The notes beneath the pieces were generated by a model that did no database searches, had not been told where the DNA came from, and saw only the letters and a program-made list of their open reading frames with translations. The translations under genes and the position numbers were made by a program. Of a stretch of DNA of 64,000 nucleotides, positions 8,353 to 17,684 are shown piece after piece; within the stretch, counting starts at the first letter, position 1; each line of letters starts with the position of its first letter. The stretch is from Arthrobacter sp. B2a2-09 (lineage in GTDB: Bacteria > Actinomycetota > Actinomycetes > Actinomycetales > Micrococcaceae): the NCBI RefSeq assembly GCF_027587375.1, contig NZ_JAMXIC010000004.1, forward strand, positions 71,299 to 135,298, read 5' to 3'.

Positions 8353-8763
8353 GTGGCGGTCACGGATACTGAAGTGGACTGGGCGGCCCTCGAGGCCGCC
8401 GCGGTCGCCGCCATGGGGAAGGCCTACGCTCCGTATTCGAAGTTCCCGGTGGGGGCAGCCGCCCTCACCGAGGACGGGCGGATCGTCAGCGGCTGCAACG
8501 TCGAGAACGCCAGCTATGGCCTCACCCTGTGCGCCGAGTGCGCCCTGGTGGGAGACCTCCATATGGGCGGCGGCGGCAGATTGCGGGCGTTCTATTGCGT
8601 CGACGCCAAGGGCAACGTCCTCATGCCGTGTGGCCGTTGCAGGCAATTGCTGTATGAATTCCGGGCACCCGGCATGCAACTCATGACAACGCAGGGCATC
8701 AAGACCATGGACCAAGTGCTGCCTGATGCCTTCGGTCCCGACAACCTGGAGGAGAACCGGTGA
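8353..8763 (+). CDS. cdd: Cytidine deaminase
   Basis: This 136-residue homotetramer-type cytidine deaminase converts cytidine and deoxycytidine to uridine and deoxyuridine. Zinc ligands Cys60, Cys93 and Cys96 and catalytic Glu62 are seen in LCAECAL and MPCGRC, and NVENASYG is the substrate-binding motif. The start is taken as GTG 8353, 6 nt after AAGGG; an in-frame TTG at 8347 overlapping the permease stop is possible. Its stop overlaps the start of the pyrimidine phosphorylase by 4 bp, so its product can pass to the next enzyme. Confidence 0.94.
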   Translation: MAVTDTEVDWAALEAAAVAAMGKAYAPYSKFPVGAAALTEDGRIVSGCNVENASYGLTLCAECALVGDLHMGGGGRLRAFYCVDAKGNVLMPCGRCRQLLYEFRAPGMQLMTTQGIKTMDQVLPDAFGPDNLEENR

Positions 8764-10070
8764 CACAGACTGAAGCGTTTGATGCCGTCCAGATCATCAG
8801 CATCAAGCGGGACAAGGGCACCCTGAGCCCGGAACAGATTGACTGGACCATCGATGCCTACACCCGCGGCGTCATTGCCGACGAGCAGATGGCGGCCTTG
8901 AACATGGCGATCCTGCTCAACGGGATGGACCGTGCCGAGATCTCGCGTTGGACGGAGGCGATGATCGCCTCGGGCGAGCGGATGGACTTCTCCAGCCTTC
9001 GGCGTCCCGACGGCGGCATGAAAGCCACCACCGACAAACACTCCACAGGGGGCGTCGGGGACAAAATCACCCTTCCGCTGGCGCCGTTGGTGGCGGTCTT
9101 TGGAGTGGCGGTGCCCCAGCTTTCCGGCAGGGGACTGGGCCACACGGGCGGCACGCTCGACAAGCTCGAAGCAATTCCCGGTTGGCGGGCGAACCTCAGC
9201 AACGAGGAAATCCTTGCCCAGCTGCAGGACGTGGGTGCTGTCATCTGCGCCGCCGGCACGGGATTGGCTCCGGCGGACAAGAAGCTCTACGCCCTGCGCG
9301 ACGTGACGGGCACAGTGGAAGCCATTCCCCTGATTGCCTCGTCCATCATGAGCAAGAAGATCGCCGAGGGCACGGGCTCCCTGGTGCTCGACGTGAAGGT
9401 GGGCTCCGGGGCGTTCATGAAGGACGAAGCCCGTGCCCGCGAGCTGGCCGAAACCATGGTGGCCCTGGGCAAGGATGCGGGCGTCAACACGGTGGCCCTC
9501 CTGACCAACATGAGCACCCCGCTGGGCTTGACTGCGGGCAATGCGATCGAGGTAGAGGAATCGGTGGAGGTGCTTGCGGGCGGCGGTCCGGAAGACGTCG
9601 TCGAGCTGACCGTCAGGCTCGCCGAAGAGATGCTCGCCTGCGCCGGAGTGCACGACGCCGATCCCGCGGCCGCCCTCAAGGATGGCCGCGCGATGGACGT
9701 CTGGAACCGTATGATCGAAGCCCAAGGCGGCGATCCGCGTGCCGCCCTGCCTGTGGCCAGGGAATCCGAGGTCATCCGGGCTCCTGCCGACGGCGTCCTG
9801 GTGGAGCTCGACGCCTTGTCCGTGGGTGTGGCTGCCTGGCGCCTCGGCGCCGGACGTGCCCGGAAGGAAGACATCGTCCAAGCCGGAGCCGGGGTGCGGA
9901 TGCATGCCAAACCAGGTGCCTTGGTCCGGGCGGGGGAGCCACTCATGACCCTCCTGACCGACACCCCGGAAAAGTTCGAACGGGCCAAGGAAGCCTTGGA
10001 AGGCGCCGTGCTCATCGCGCCGGAAGGCTCACGGCCGGCGCAACGGCTCATCATCGACCGGATCTCCTAG
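8760..10070 (+). CDS. deoA: Thymidine/pyrimidine-nucleoside phosphorylase
   Basis: This 436-residue enzyme splits thymidine or uridine with phosphate into the base and (deoxy)ribose 1-phosphate. KHSTGGVGDK (93-102) is the phosphate-binding loop, and SGRGLGHTGGTLDKLE (122-137) is the family signature. The C-terminal ALSVGVAAWRLGAGRARKED region is the pyrimidine phosphorylase C-terminal domain. The GTG start overlaps cdd. The hairpin at 10076-10105 follows the stop codon directly. Confidence 0.94.
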   Translation: MTQTEAFDAVQIISIKRDKGTLSPEQIDWTIDAYTRGVIADEQMAALNMAILLNGMDRAEISRWTEAMIASGERMDFSSLRRPDGGMKATTDKHSTGGVGDKITLPLAPLVAVFGVAVPQLSGRGLGHTGGTLDKLEAIPGWRANLSNEEILAQLQDVGAVICAAGTGLAPADKKLYALRDVTGTVEAIPLIASSIMSKKIAEGTGSLVLDVKVGSGAFMKDEARARELAETMVALGKDAGVNTVALLTNMSTPLGLTAGNAIEVEESVEVLAGGGPEDVVELTVRLAEEMLACAGVHDADPAAALKDGRAMDVWNRMIEAQGGDPRAALPVARESEVIRAPADGVLVELDALSVGVAAWRLGAGRARKEDIVQAGAGVRMHAKPGALVRAGEPLMTLLTDTPEKFERAKEALEGAVLIAPEGSRPAQRLIIDRIS

Positions 10071-10075
10071 GTGGG

Positions 10076-10105
10076 TCTCCCGGGCATTTTGGGATGCCCG
10101 GGAGA
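10076..10105 (+). terminator. Perfect hairpin after deoA
   Basis: Arms TCTCCCGGGCAT (10076-10087) and ATGCCCGGGAGA (10094-10105) make a perfect 12-bp stem with a 6-nt loop, 5 bp after the deoA stop. No long U-tract follows. It buries the ATG at 10094, which argues against that codon as the start of the next gene. Confidence 0.6.
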
Positions 10106-10135
10106 CAATCCGTGCGGCCATTCGTTAGAAAGACC

Positions 10136-10786
10136 GTGCAAGCCTTCAACGACTTCATCCTCGCCGCAGCCGGACAGCCTTGGGTCTTGCTTCTGGTTTT
10201 TGCCTGCTGTGTGATCGACGGTTTCTTCCCGCCCATTCCCAGCGAGTCGATGGTGGTGGGACTCGCGGCCGTCTCCGCGACCGCAGGGACGCCTAACGCG
10301 TGGCTGCTGATCCTGGTGGGCGCCCTCGGGGCTTTCACTGGCGACAACATCGCCTACTTGATAGGCCGCAAAATAGGTGTTCGCCGCTGGCGGTGGATGC
10401 GTTCCCAAAGGATGCAGGGTGCCTTCCGTTGGGCTGGGCGGGAACTTCGACGCCGGGCCGCGTCACTGATCATCGTGGCCCGGTTCATCCCCATTGGACG
10501 TGTGGCGGTCAACCTCACAGCCGGTGCTACGCATTTCTCGCACGGCATGTTTGTGGCGCTCACGGCCATGTCTGCCGCTTTGTGGGCCAGTTACTCCGTA
10601 GCCATCGGTTTGTTCTTCGGCCAGTGGTTCGAGCACAATCACCTGCTCGGAGCGACCATCGCGATCGTTGCGGCCGCCATCCTGGGAATCATCGTGGACC
10701 GGGTCATCAGCAAAGTCCGCGGTGCCACCCCCGCCACCGAAGAGGACGAGGAAGCCGGGGAGCCCGAAGAGGAGCCTGTCAGATAG
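10136..10786 (+). CDS. DedA-family membrane protein 1
   Basis: This protein is about 216 residues with a VTT/SNARE-associated (DedA) domain and four to six hydrophobic segments. The family hallmark is ARFIPIGRVAVNLTAG, together with a GDNIAYLIGRKIG loop. DedA proteins are linked to lipid-carrier (undecaprenyl phosphate) or phospholipid flipping and to proton homeostasis. GTG 10136 is chosen because it aligns with the start of its tandem paralogue and follows AGAAAG; GTG 10112 is an alternative. The tail is acidic (EEDEEAGEPEEEP). A second DedA gene follows at 11005. Confidence 0.85.
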   Translation: MQAFNDFILAAAGQPWVLLLVFACCVIDGFFPPIPSESMVVGLAAVSATAGTPNAWLLILVGALGAFTGDNIAYLIGRKIGVRRWRWMRSQRMQGAFRWAGRELRRRAASLIIVARFIPIGRVAVNLTAGATHFSHGMFVALTAMSAALWASYSVAIGLFFGQWFEHNHLLGATIAIVAAAILGIIVDRVISKVRGATPATEEDEEAGEPEEEPVR

Positions 10787-10902
10787 CCAGGAGTGCACAG
10801 CCAGGGTGGCGCCGTCTCCTCCCTTGGTATGACGCGTTTAGCTCCGGAAGATCCCTCTGCGGGGGGATGCTCACGTTCCAACTTTCGAGCTAGCCTTAAA
10901 TT

Positions 10903-10948
10903 GTGTCCCGGCCGGGGCGTAGCGAACGACGCTCCGGCCGTGGGACAC
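10903..10948. terminator. Strong hairpin between the two dedA genes
   Basis: Two 18-nt arms (10903-10920 and 10929-10948, beginning GTGTCCCGG and ending TGGGACAC) enclose the loop AGCGAACG with about two imperfections. No U-tract is present. The remainder of 10787-11004 shows no gene. The hairpin probably insulates the paralogues or acts as an intergenic element. Confidence 0.55.
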
Positions 10949-11004
10949 TGGATAGCGATCTGTGTCACGCAACCGCGTGACTTTCCTTGAGGAGCAATGC
11001 CTGC

Positions 11005-11712
11005 GTGGAATTCATGAACCACATGCTCGAGCACGCCGCCGGGCAACCGTGGATCTACCCGGCGCTCCTGGTTTTCTTTTTCATCGACGGCTTTGCCACG
11101 ATCCTTCCCAGTGAGACCGCGATCGTAGGGCTCTCGGCTTTGGCAATGCACCGGGGTGAGCCCAACCTGTGGCTACTCGGCGCTACCGCGCTGGTCGGGG
11201 CGATGGCCGGCGACAACATGGCCTACATGCTGGGCCGCAAGATCGGCTTGGACCGCTGGAAATGGATGCGCAAGCCGAAGGTCCAGAAGATGTTCGCCTG
11301 GGCACACTACGAGCTGGACAAGCGCGGCGCAGTGCTTATATTCACCGCACGGTATATCCCGTGGGGCCGTGTGGCGGTGAACTACGTCGCCGGACAGACC
11401 GGGTTCCGCCACAAGACCTTCTTCTGGCTGGATGCCTTCGCCTGCTTCACGTGGGTAGTCTATTCGATCGGCATTGGATCGCTGGCTGGCCACTGGGTGC
11501 ACAACAACCCGCTCCTCGGAGTGGGGATTGCCGTGGCATTCGCCGTAGTACTCGGCGTCATTGTGGACCACACGCTGCGTTGGTGGCACAAGCACCTCGA
11601 AAAGAAGGACGCGGAGACGAAGGCGGCTGCTTCCGCGGAAGCAGCCGCAGCAGACGGAGGGACCGCGGTTAACGCGGCGGCCGGCGTCGATCGCTCAAAC
11701 CCTGCTGGCTAA
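11005..11712 (+). CDS. DedA-family membrane protein 2
   Basis: This 235-residue protein is a tandem paralogue of the preceding DedA. It shares AAGQPWIYPALLVF, GDNMAYMLGRKIGLDRWKW and ARYIPWGRVAVNYVAG at matching spacing. The start is GTG 11005, 10 nt after GAGGAG (10989-10994); ATG 11014 is a weaker alternative. The C-terminus is a charged, Ala-rich cytoplasmic tail (EKKDAETKAAASAEAAAAD). The two DedA copies may have diverged for different lipids or may be redundant, as DedA paralogues are in E. coli. Confidence 0.88.
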   Translation: MEFMNHMLEHAAGQPWIYPALLVFFFIDGFATILPSETAIVGLSALAMHRGEPNLWLLGATALVGAMAGDNMAYMLGRKIGLDRWKWMRKPKVQKMFAWAHYELDKRGAVLIFTARYIPWGRVAVNYVAGQTGFRHKTFFWLDAFACFTWVVYSIGIGSLAGHWVHNNPLLGVGIAVAFAVVLGVIVDHTLRWWHKHLEKKDAETKAAASAEAAAADGGTAVNAAAGVDRSNPAG

Positions 11713-11740
11713 GCTTCTTCCGTCCCCCTAGAGTTGAGAC

Positions 11741-12895
11741 GTGACTGAGCCCATTGTTGACGCCGCCCCTGCCCTTGACTTCGACCTGAAGAGCCTGCCG
11801 AAGGTTTCCCTTCACGACCATCTGGACGGGGGACTGCGTCCGGCCACCATCATCGAGCTGGCGGAGGCCGTCGGCCACCCCCTGCCTTCCACGGATCCCG
11901 TAGCACTGGGCCAGTGGTTCCGTGAGTCCGCCGACTCCGGTTCGTTGGTCCGCTACCTCGAAACCTTTGACCACACCATCGCTGTTATGCAGACCAAGGA
12001 AGGCCTGGCGCGTGTCGCCAAGGAGTTCGTTGAGGACCTGGCTGACGACGGCGTCGTGTACGGCGAGATCCGTTGGGCTCCTGAACAGCACCTGCAGAAG
12101 GGCCTCACCCTGGATGAGGTTGTGGACGCCGTCCAGGAAGGTCTCGACGCCGGCGTGGACGCCGTTGAGGAGTCCGGCCGCCAGATCCAGGTGGGCCAGC
12201 TCATCACGGCGATGCGCCACGCGGACCGCGGCCAGGAAATTGCCGAGCTCGCCGTGCGCCACCGCTACAACGGAGCTGTCGGCTTCGACATCGCCGGAGC
12301 CGAAGACGGCTTCCTGCCGTCCCGCTTCAAGGACGCTTTCACCTACTTGGCCGAGCACAACTTCCCGGCTACCGTGCACGCCGGAGAAGCCGCGGGCCTG
12401 GATAGCATCCAGTCCGCCCTCGTGGACGGCCGCGCCCTGCGCTTGGGCCACGGCGTCCGTATCGCGGAGGACATCACGGTTGAATTCGAAGATGCCGAAG
12501 GTGAAGAGGCCGACGACGACGCCGAGGACACCGTTGGCATGGTCACGTTGGGTGAGGTGGCCGGCTGGGTCCGCGATCGCGGAATTGCGCTGGAAATCTG
12601 CCCCTCGTCCAACCTGCAGACCGGCGCAATCGTGAACTTCGGCGAAGGCATCGAGAACCACCCGCTGGACATGCTTTACCAGTTGGGCTTCAACGTCACC
12701 ATCAACACGGACAACCGGCTCATGAGCGGCGTGACGCTCACCGACGAGTTCGAGCTTCTCGTGGAGACCTTCGACTACGATCTCGACGATCTTCTCGAAC
12801 TGACCCTTAACGCGGCCGAGTCGTCGTTCCTGCCGCTCGACGAAAAAGAAGCGTTGGTGGAGTACATCAACGACGCCTACGCCAACCTTGCCTGA
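11741..12895 (+). CDS. add: Adenosine deaminase
   Basis: This 384-residue amidohydrolase converts adenosine to inosine. Metal and catalytic residues are visible: HDHLDG (His25, His27), HAGE (His213, Glu216), GHG (His237) and NTDN (Asp324). A very acidic insert sits at residues about 247-264 and is likely surface-exposed. GTG 11741 has no Shine-Dalgarno but a TAGAGT hexamer ends 6 nt upstream, so it is probably leaderless. Its place after the nucleoside importer and pyrimidine enzymes extends the salvage cluster to purines. mazG starts inside its 3' end. Confidence 0.94.
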   Translation: MTEPIVDAAPALDFDLKSLPKVSLHDHLDGGLRPATIIELAEAVGHPLPSTDPVALGQWFRESADSGSLVRYLETFDHTIAVMQTKEGLARVAKEFVEDLADDGVVYGEIRWAPEQHLQKGLTLDEVVDAVQEGLDAGVDAVEESGRQIQVGQLITAMRHADRGQEIAELAVRHRYNGAVGFDIAGAEDGFLPSRFKDAFTYLAEHNFPATVHAGEAAGLDSIQSALVDGRALRLGHGVRIAEDITVEFEDAEGEEADDDAEDTVGMVTLGEVAGWVRDRGIALEICPSSNLQTGAIVNFGEGIENHPLDMLYQLGFNVTINTDNRLMSGVTLTDEFELLVETFDYDLDDLLELTLNAAESSFLPLDEKEALVEYINDAYANLA

Positions 12896-13673
12896 GGAAA
12901 CTCCTTCAGGCGCGGCCTCTGAACGACCCACGGACGTGCTCGGTGGGCCCACGGCAGCAGGGGTCCCCGGCCGAGCTTGCGAGGTGGGGGAGCTGCTGGG
13001 GAAAATTGCTTCTTTGCGCGAGCATTGTCCGTGGATGGGGGCGCTGACCCACGAATCCCTCGTCGAGTACCTGATCGAGGAAGCGTACGAAGTGGTCGAT
13101 TCGATCGAAGCCGGTGCGTCCGGTTCCGATACGGCCGTCGAACTCCGAGGTGAGCTGGGCGACGTGCTGCTTCAGGTGGTACTTCACGCCCGGCTCGCCG
13201 AGGAGCAAGGACAGTTCACCTTCGACGACGTCGCCCGCACCATCACGGAGAAGATGGTGCGGCGCAACCCGCACGTCTTCAGGCCGGACGGATCCTTGCA
13301 GGATTCCTTCCCGGCCACCGTGGAGGAGATCGTCGAAAAGTGGGATGCCGTGAAGAAGGCCGAAAAGCCCGAGCGTTCGGATCCTTTCGAAGGCATTCCA
13401 CCCCACCTTCCGGCCCTCGCCCTGGCGCAAAAGTCCCTTGACCGTGCCGAGCGCGCGGAGCGCTCAGGCGGCGCGGAACGCCGTGGCCGTCCGGTTGCCG
13501 CGGTGGAGGTTCCCGACTCCGAAGCCGCGCTTGGAGACTTGCTGCTTGCCGTTGTAGCGGGCTCACGGGAGAAGGGCTTCGACGCCGAACGGGCCTTGCG
13601 CGGTGCCGTACGCCGCTACCAGGGACGCGACGGCGAAGCCACAAAACGTGAGGGGTCCGACGCTGTTCCGTAA
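12888..13673 (+). CDS. mazG: MazG-family nucleoside triphosphate pyrophosphohydrolase
   Basis: This is a roughly 261-residue all-alpha NTP pyrophosphohydrolase that removes aberrant or oxidised NTPs. Metal-binding motifs EEAYE and ELGDVLLQVVLHA, plus FDDVARTITEKMVRRNPHVF, are standard MazG. The usual CPWDxxQT segment reads CPWMGALTHESL here, a departure at two normally conserved positions. Translation probably starts at TTG 12888 within the add stop region, by coupling; GTG 12936 is the next option. It is followed by eno, as in mycobacteria. Confidence 0.88.
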   Translation: MPEETPSGAASERPTDVLGGPTAAGVPGRACEVGELLGKIASLREHCPWMGALTHESLVEYLIEEAYEVVDSIEAGASGSDTAVELRGELGDVLLQVVLHARLAEEQGQFTFDDVARTITEKMVRRNPHVFRPDGSLQDSFPATVEEIVEKWDAVKKAEKPERSDPFEGIPPHLPALALAQKSLDRAERAERSGGAERRGRPVAAVEVPDSEAALGDLLLAVVAGSREKGFDAERALRGAVRRYQGRDGEATKREGSDAVP

Positions 13674-15047
<1,374 letters not shown>

Positions 15048-15056
15048 TATCCGCTG

Positions 15057-15108
15057 AAACAGCTGACCGGTGGCTATGGTGGAAAGACCATAGCCACCGG
15101 TTCTGTTT
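15057..15108 (+). terminator. Terminator after eno
   Basis: A perfect 15-bp stem (15066-15080 with 15087-15101, ACCGGTGGCTATGGT) is extended by AAACAG (15057-15062) pairing with CTGTTT (15103-15108). The right side ends in a T-rich run, so it fits an intrinsic terminator. Confidence 0.85.
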
Positions 15109-15204
15109 AACGGAATGTGCGAGCACTTCGGCAAACCGCAGGCTCCGTGAGGCACGCAACGCGCAGCAACCCGCCAGGCAAGCACCAGGCATTACAGGAG
15201 TGTC

Positions 15205-15942
15205 ATGGCCACCCGCCGCCCCAAGGTCCCCAGGGCAGATGCCCTCGGCCGCTCGCCCCAGAAGAACCCCGACGGCGGCCATGTTATCCGTGCCGACTTC
15301 GGCGAGTCCCGCAAGGCAACCTCTGCGCAGCAGGAGACCCCGGTTCACGTCGGGTCCAGGACGTCGTCGAACGCCAGAGCCGAAGGCAGCACCCAAAGCA
15401 AGGGCCAGTCCGGCTCAAAGGCTGGTTCTGCCGCGAAATCGGGTCGTTCTCTTCCGGGCAAGCCGGGAAACACCCCGGTTGTCGGCAAGGCATCCAACAA
15501 AACGTCCGGCGCAGTCTCCACCCACCTCGACAAGGACCACAGCGCGCGCCCCGTGCCCGCGAAGGCGTTCTCCGGCCGCATGCTTGCCCTCGCCGTGGTG
15601 ATGATCGCGATCACCATCATGCTCGCGCCCACAGTCAAGATCTGGTTGGAGAAAAAGGCGGAAATCTCCGGCCTGGAAGCCGACATCGCGAGCAAACAGG
15701 CCGATCAGGCCAGCCTCCAGAAGCAGATCACACGGTGGCAGGACCCCAACTACGTGAAACAACAGGCCCGGGACCGCATTAACATGGTTATGCCGGGTGA
15801 AGCAGGCTACTGGGTGTTTGGTGGGGACGTTCCCGCCGGCACGCCGGGCGGAAGCACCAGCTCAGGAGCTTCCGGAAGCCCATCCAATCTGCCTTGGGTG
15901 GATGGGCTCTGGGAATCCATCAGGCGCTCGGCAACAGACTAG
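15205..15942 (+). CDS. FtsB/DivIC-like septum formation initiator
   Basis: This 245-residue bitopic membrane protein has a long, basic, Ser/Ala-rich cytoplasmic N-terminus (about 1-124), one membrane helix (about 125-145, MLALAVVMIAITIMLAP) and an extracytoplasmic coiled coil. It then has WQDPNYVKQQARDRINMVMPGE, the conserved DivIC/FtsB ending. In the family it links FtsL and FtsQ in the divisome. The ribosome site is ACAGGAG. The eno-ftsB-DUF501-ppx order is conserved in actinobacteria (recalled: Rv1023-Rv1026). The C-terminal Gly/Ser-rich tail is extra. Confidence 0.9.
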   Translation: MATRRPKVPRADALGRSPQKNPDGGHVIRADFGESRKATSAQQETPVHVGSRTSSNARAEGSTQSKGQSGSKAGSAAKSGRSLPGKPGNTPVVGKASNKTSGAVSTHLDKDHSARPVPAKAFSGRMLALAVVMIAITIMLAPTVKIWLEKKAEISGLEADIASKQADQASLQKQITRWQDPNYVKQQARDRINMVMPGEAGYWVFGGDVPAGTPGGSTSSGASGSPSNLPWVDGLWESIRRSATD

Positions 15943-15998
15943 ACGCGGTGCCCGCCGCCGTCGCGCCCTCATCGGCGCGGCCAAACAGGGCAGGAAGG

Positions 15999-16715
15999 AT
16001 GGCAGCGCCAGTGGAAGACAACTCGGCACCTGCATCGCAGGAGTCCCGCAAGCCATCAGCACACGATCTTGAAATCCTCAGCCGCCAGCTCGGACGGCCG
16101 GTGCGCGACGTCGTCGAAATCCCGGCGCGCTGCGTGTGCGGCAACCCGCTGGTCGCTGCGACCGCTCCGAGATTGAGCAACGGCACCCCGTTTCCGACGA
16201 CGTTCTACTTGACGCACCCCGTCATCACCGCCGCCGTGTCGCGCCTGGAAGCCGGCGGGCTCATGAATGAGATGAACGAACGGCTCACTGCCGACGAGCC
16301 TTTGGCTGCGGCTTACAGGAGCGCCCACGAAGCCTACCTTCAGGCTCGTGACGAGATTGCCGGACGTGCCGGCACCGGGGACGTCCCCGAGATCGCAGGC
16401 GTCTCTGCCGGCGGCATGCCCACCCGCGTCAAGTGCCTGCACGTGCTCGTTGGCCACTCGCTGGCGGCCGGTCCCGGCGTCAATCCGCTCGGCGACGAGG
16501 CCATCGAGGCGATCAGCGAATGGTGGACCGCGGACCGATGCTATTGCGACGGCGCGTGGGACAGCGCGGGGGAGGCCCCGTCCAAGGATCTCAGCCGCCA
16601 CGGGCCGCAGGGCCTGCCTGACATCGTTGGCCGTCCCGCCCCTGTCCGCAAATCCACGTCCTCCCAAGCAACAGAGGCACCAAGGGAATCAGCCGCAGGG
16701 GAGCTCAACGTATGA
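15999..16715 (+). CDS. DUF501 domain protein
   Basis: This is a roughly 238-residue protein whose core (from about residue 25) matches the DUF501 family: LSRQLGRPVRDVVEIPARCV, GTPFPTTFYLTHP, MPTRVKCLHVLVGHSL and CYCDGAWD. The function is unknown; conserved Cys and His residues could bind metal. It lies between ftsB-like and ppx, as in other actinobacteria. The start is uncertain: ATG 15999 directly follows AGGAAGG, while GTG 16011 lies 12 nt after it and may be the better start. It overlaps ppx by 4 bp. Confidence 0.85.
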   Translation: MAAPVEDNSAPASQESRKPSAHDLEILSRQLGRPVRDVVEIPARCVCGNPLVAATAPRLSNGTPFPTTFYLTHPVITAAVSRLEAGGLMNEMNERLTADEPLAAAYRSAHEAYLQARDEIAGRAGTGDVPEIAGVSAGGMPTRVKCLHVLVGHSLAAGPGVNPLGDEAIEAISEWWTADRCYCDGAWDSAGEAPSKDLSRHGPQGLPDIVGRPAPVRKSTSSQATEAPRESAAGELNV

Positions 16716-17668
16716 ACCGGGTAGCTGCCATCGATTGTGGCACCAATTCGATTCGCCTCCTGATCGCGGATTCCAACGGCGCGGACGCCGGGTCTCCATT
16801 GCGGGACGTTGTCCGCGAGATGCGCGTGGTGCGCCTCGGCCAAGGGGTTGACGCCACCGGCGAGCTTGCCCCCGAGGCGCTCGAACGCACCTTCGCGGCA
16901 ACCGCCGACTACGCTGAGCTGATCCGCCAACATGGTGCCGGGGGCGTCCGTTTCGTGGCAACTTCTGCCAGCCGCGACGCCCGCAACCGGGACGTCTTCG
17001 TTGACGGGATCCGGCACCTGCTGGGCGTCGAACCCGAGGTCATCTCGGGCGACGAAGAAGCCGCCCTGTCCTTTGCCGGTGCAAGCAGCGTGCTTCCTTC
17101 ACGCGGCAAGGACCCGGTGCTGGTGGTGGACCTCGGCGGCGGAAGCACGGAGTTCGTCCTCGGAGACTCCGACGGCGTCATTGCCGCCAAATCCGTCGAC
17201 ATCGGCTGCGTGCGGCTGACTGAACGGCACCTCCGCAGCGATCCTCCGACGCCGGAACAGATCGCCGCAGCGGAAGCCGACGTCGACGCAGCCATTGACC
17301 TCGCCGCCCGTACGGTCCCGCTGGGCCGGGCCACCGCCGTCGTGGGCGTTGCCGGATCGATCACCACCATCACGGCGCACGCCTTGGGCCTGGGCGAGTA
17401 CGATCCCGCACTGATCCACGGTGCCAGCCTGGACCTGGCGACCATTAGCGACGCCGCCACAAGCCTGTTGGAAATGAGCCGCGAAGAGCGTGCCCGGCTG
17501 CCCTACATGCATCCTGGACGCGTTGACGTCATCGGAGCCGGAGCCCTCGTTTGGCGCCGCATCCTCCAGCGCTTGGCCGAGCTCGCAGAGGGCTCCATCA
17601 CCGCGGCCACCTCCAGCGAGCATGACATCCTCGACGGCATCGCGCTGAGTATTCCGAGTAATCGGTAA
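16712..17668 (+). CDS. ppx: Ppx/GppA-family phosphatase (exopolyphosphatase)
   Basis: This 318-residue member of the ASKHA superfamily hydrolyses terminal phosphates from polyphosphate and/or pppGpp. The phosphate-binding loops AAIDCGTNSIRLLIAD (1st) and VVDLGGGSTEFVLG (2nd) are intact, as is GVAGSITTITA. It is a short, catalytic-core-only form without the C-terminal HD domain of E. coli Ppx, typical of actinobacterial Ppx. It overlaps DUF501 by ATGA and so is co-translated. Confidence 0.9.
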   Translation: MNRVAAIDCGTNSIRLLIADSNGADAGSPLRDVVREMRVVRLGQGVDATGELAPEALERTFAATADYAELIRQHGAGGVRFVATSASRDARNRDVFVDGIRHLLGVEPEVISGDEEAALSFAGASSVLPSRGKDPVLVVDLGGGSTEFVLGDSDGVIAAKSVDIGCVRLTERHLRSDPPTPEQIAAAEADVDAAIDLAARTVPLGRATAVVGVAGSITTITAHALGLGEYDPALIHGASLDLATISDAATSLLEMSREERARLPYMHPGRVDVIGAGALVWRRILQRLAELAEGSITAATSSEHDILDGIALSIPSNR

Positions 17669-17684
17669 GAGTGGGTATTCGCTG

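Noticed and set aside
10094..10135. ATG 10094 as the start of the first dedA gene
   Set aside because: It lies in the right arm of a perfect 12-bp hairpin after deoA, and the paralogue aligns with a start at GTG 10136.
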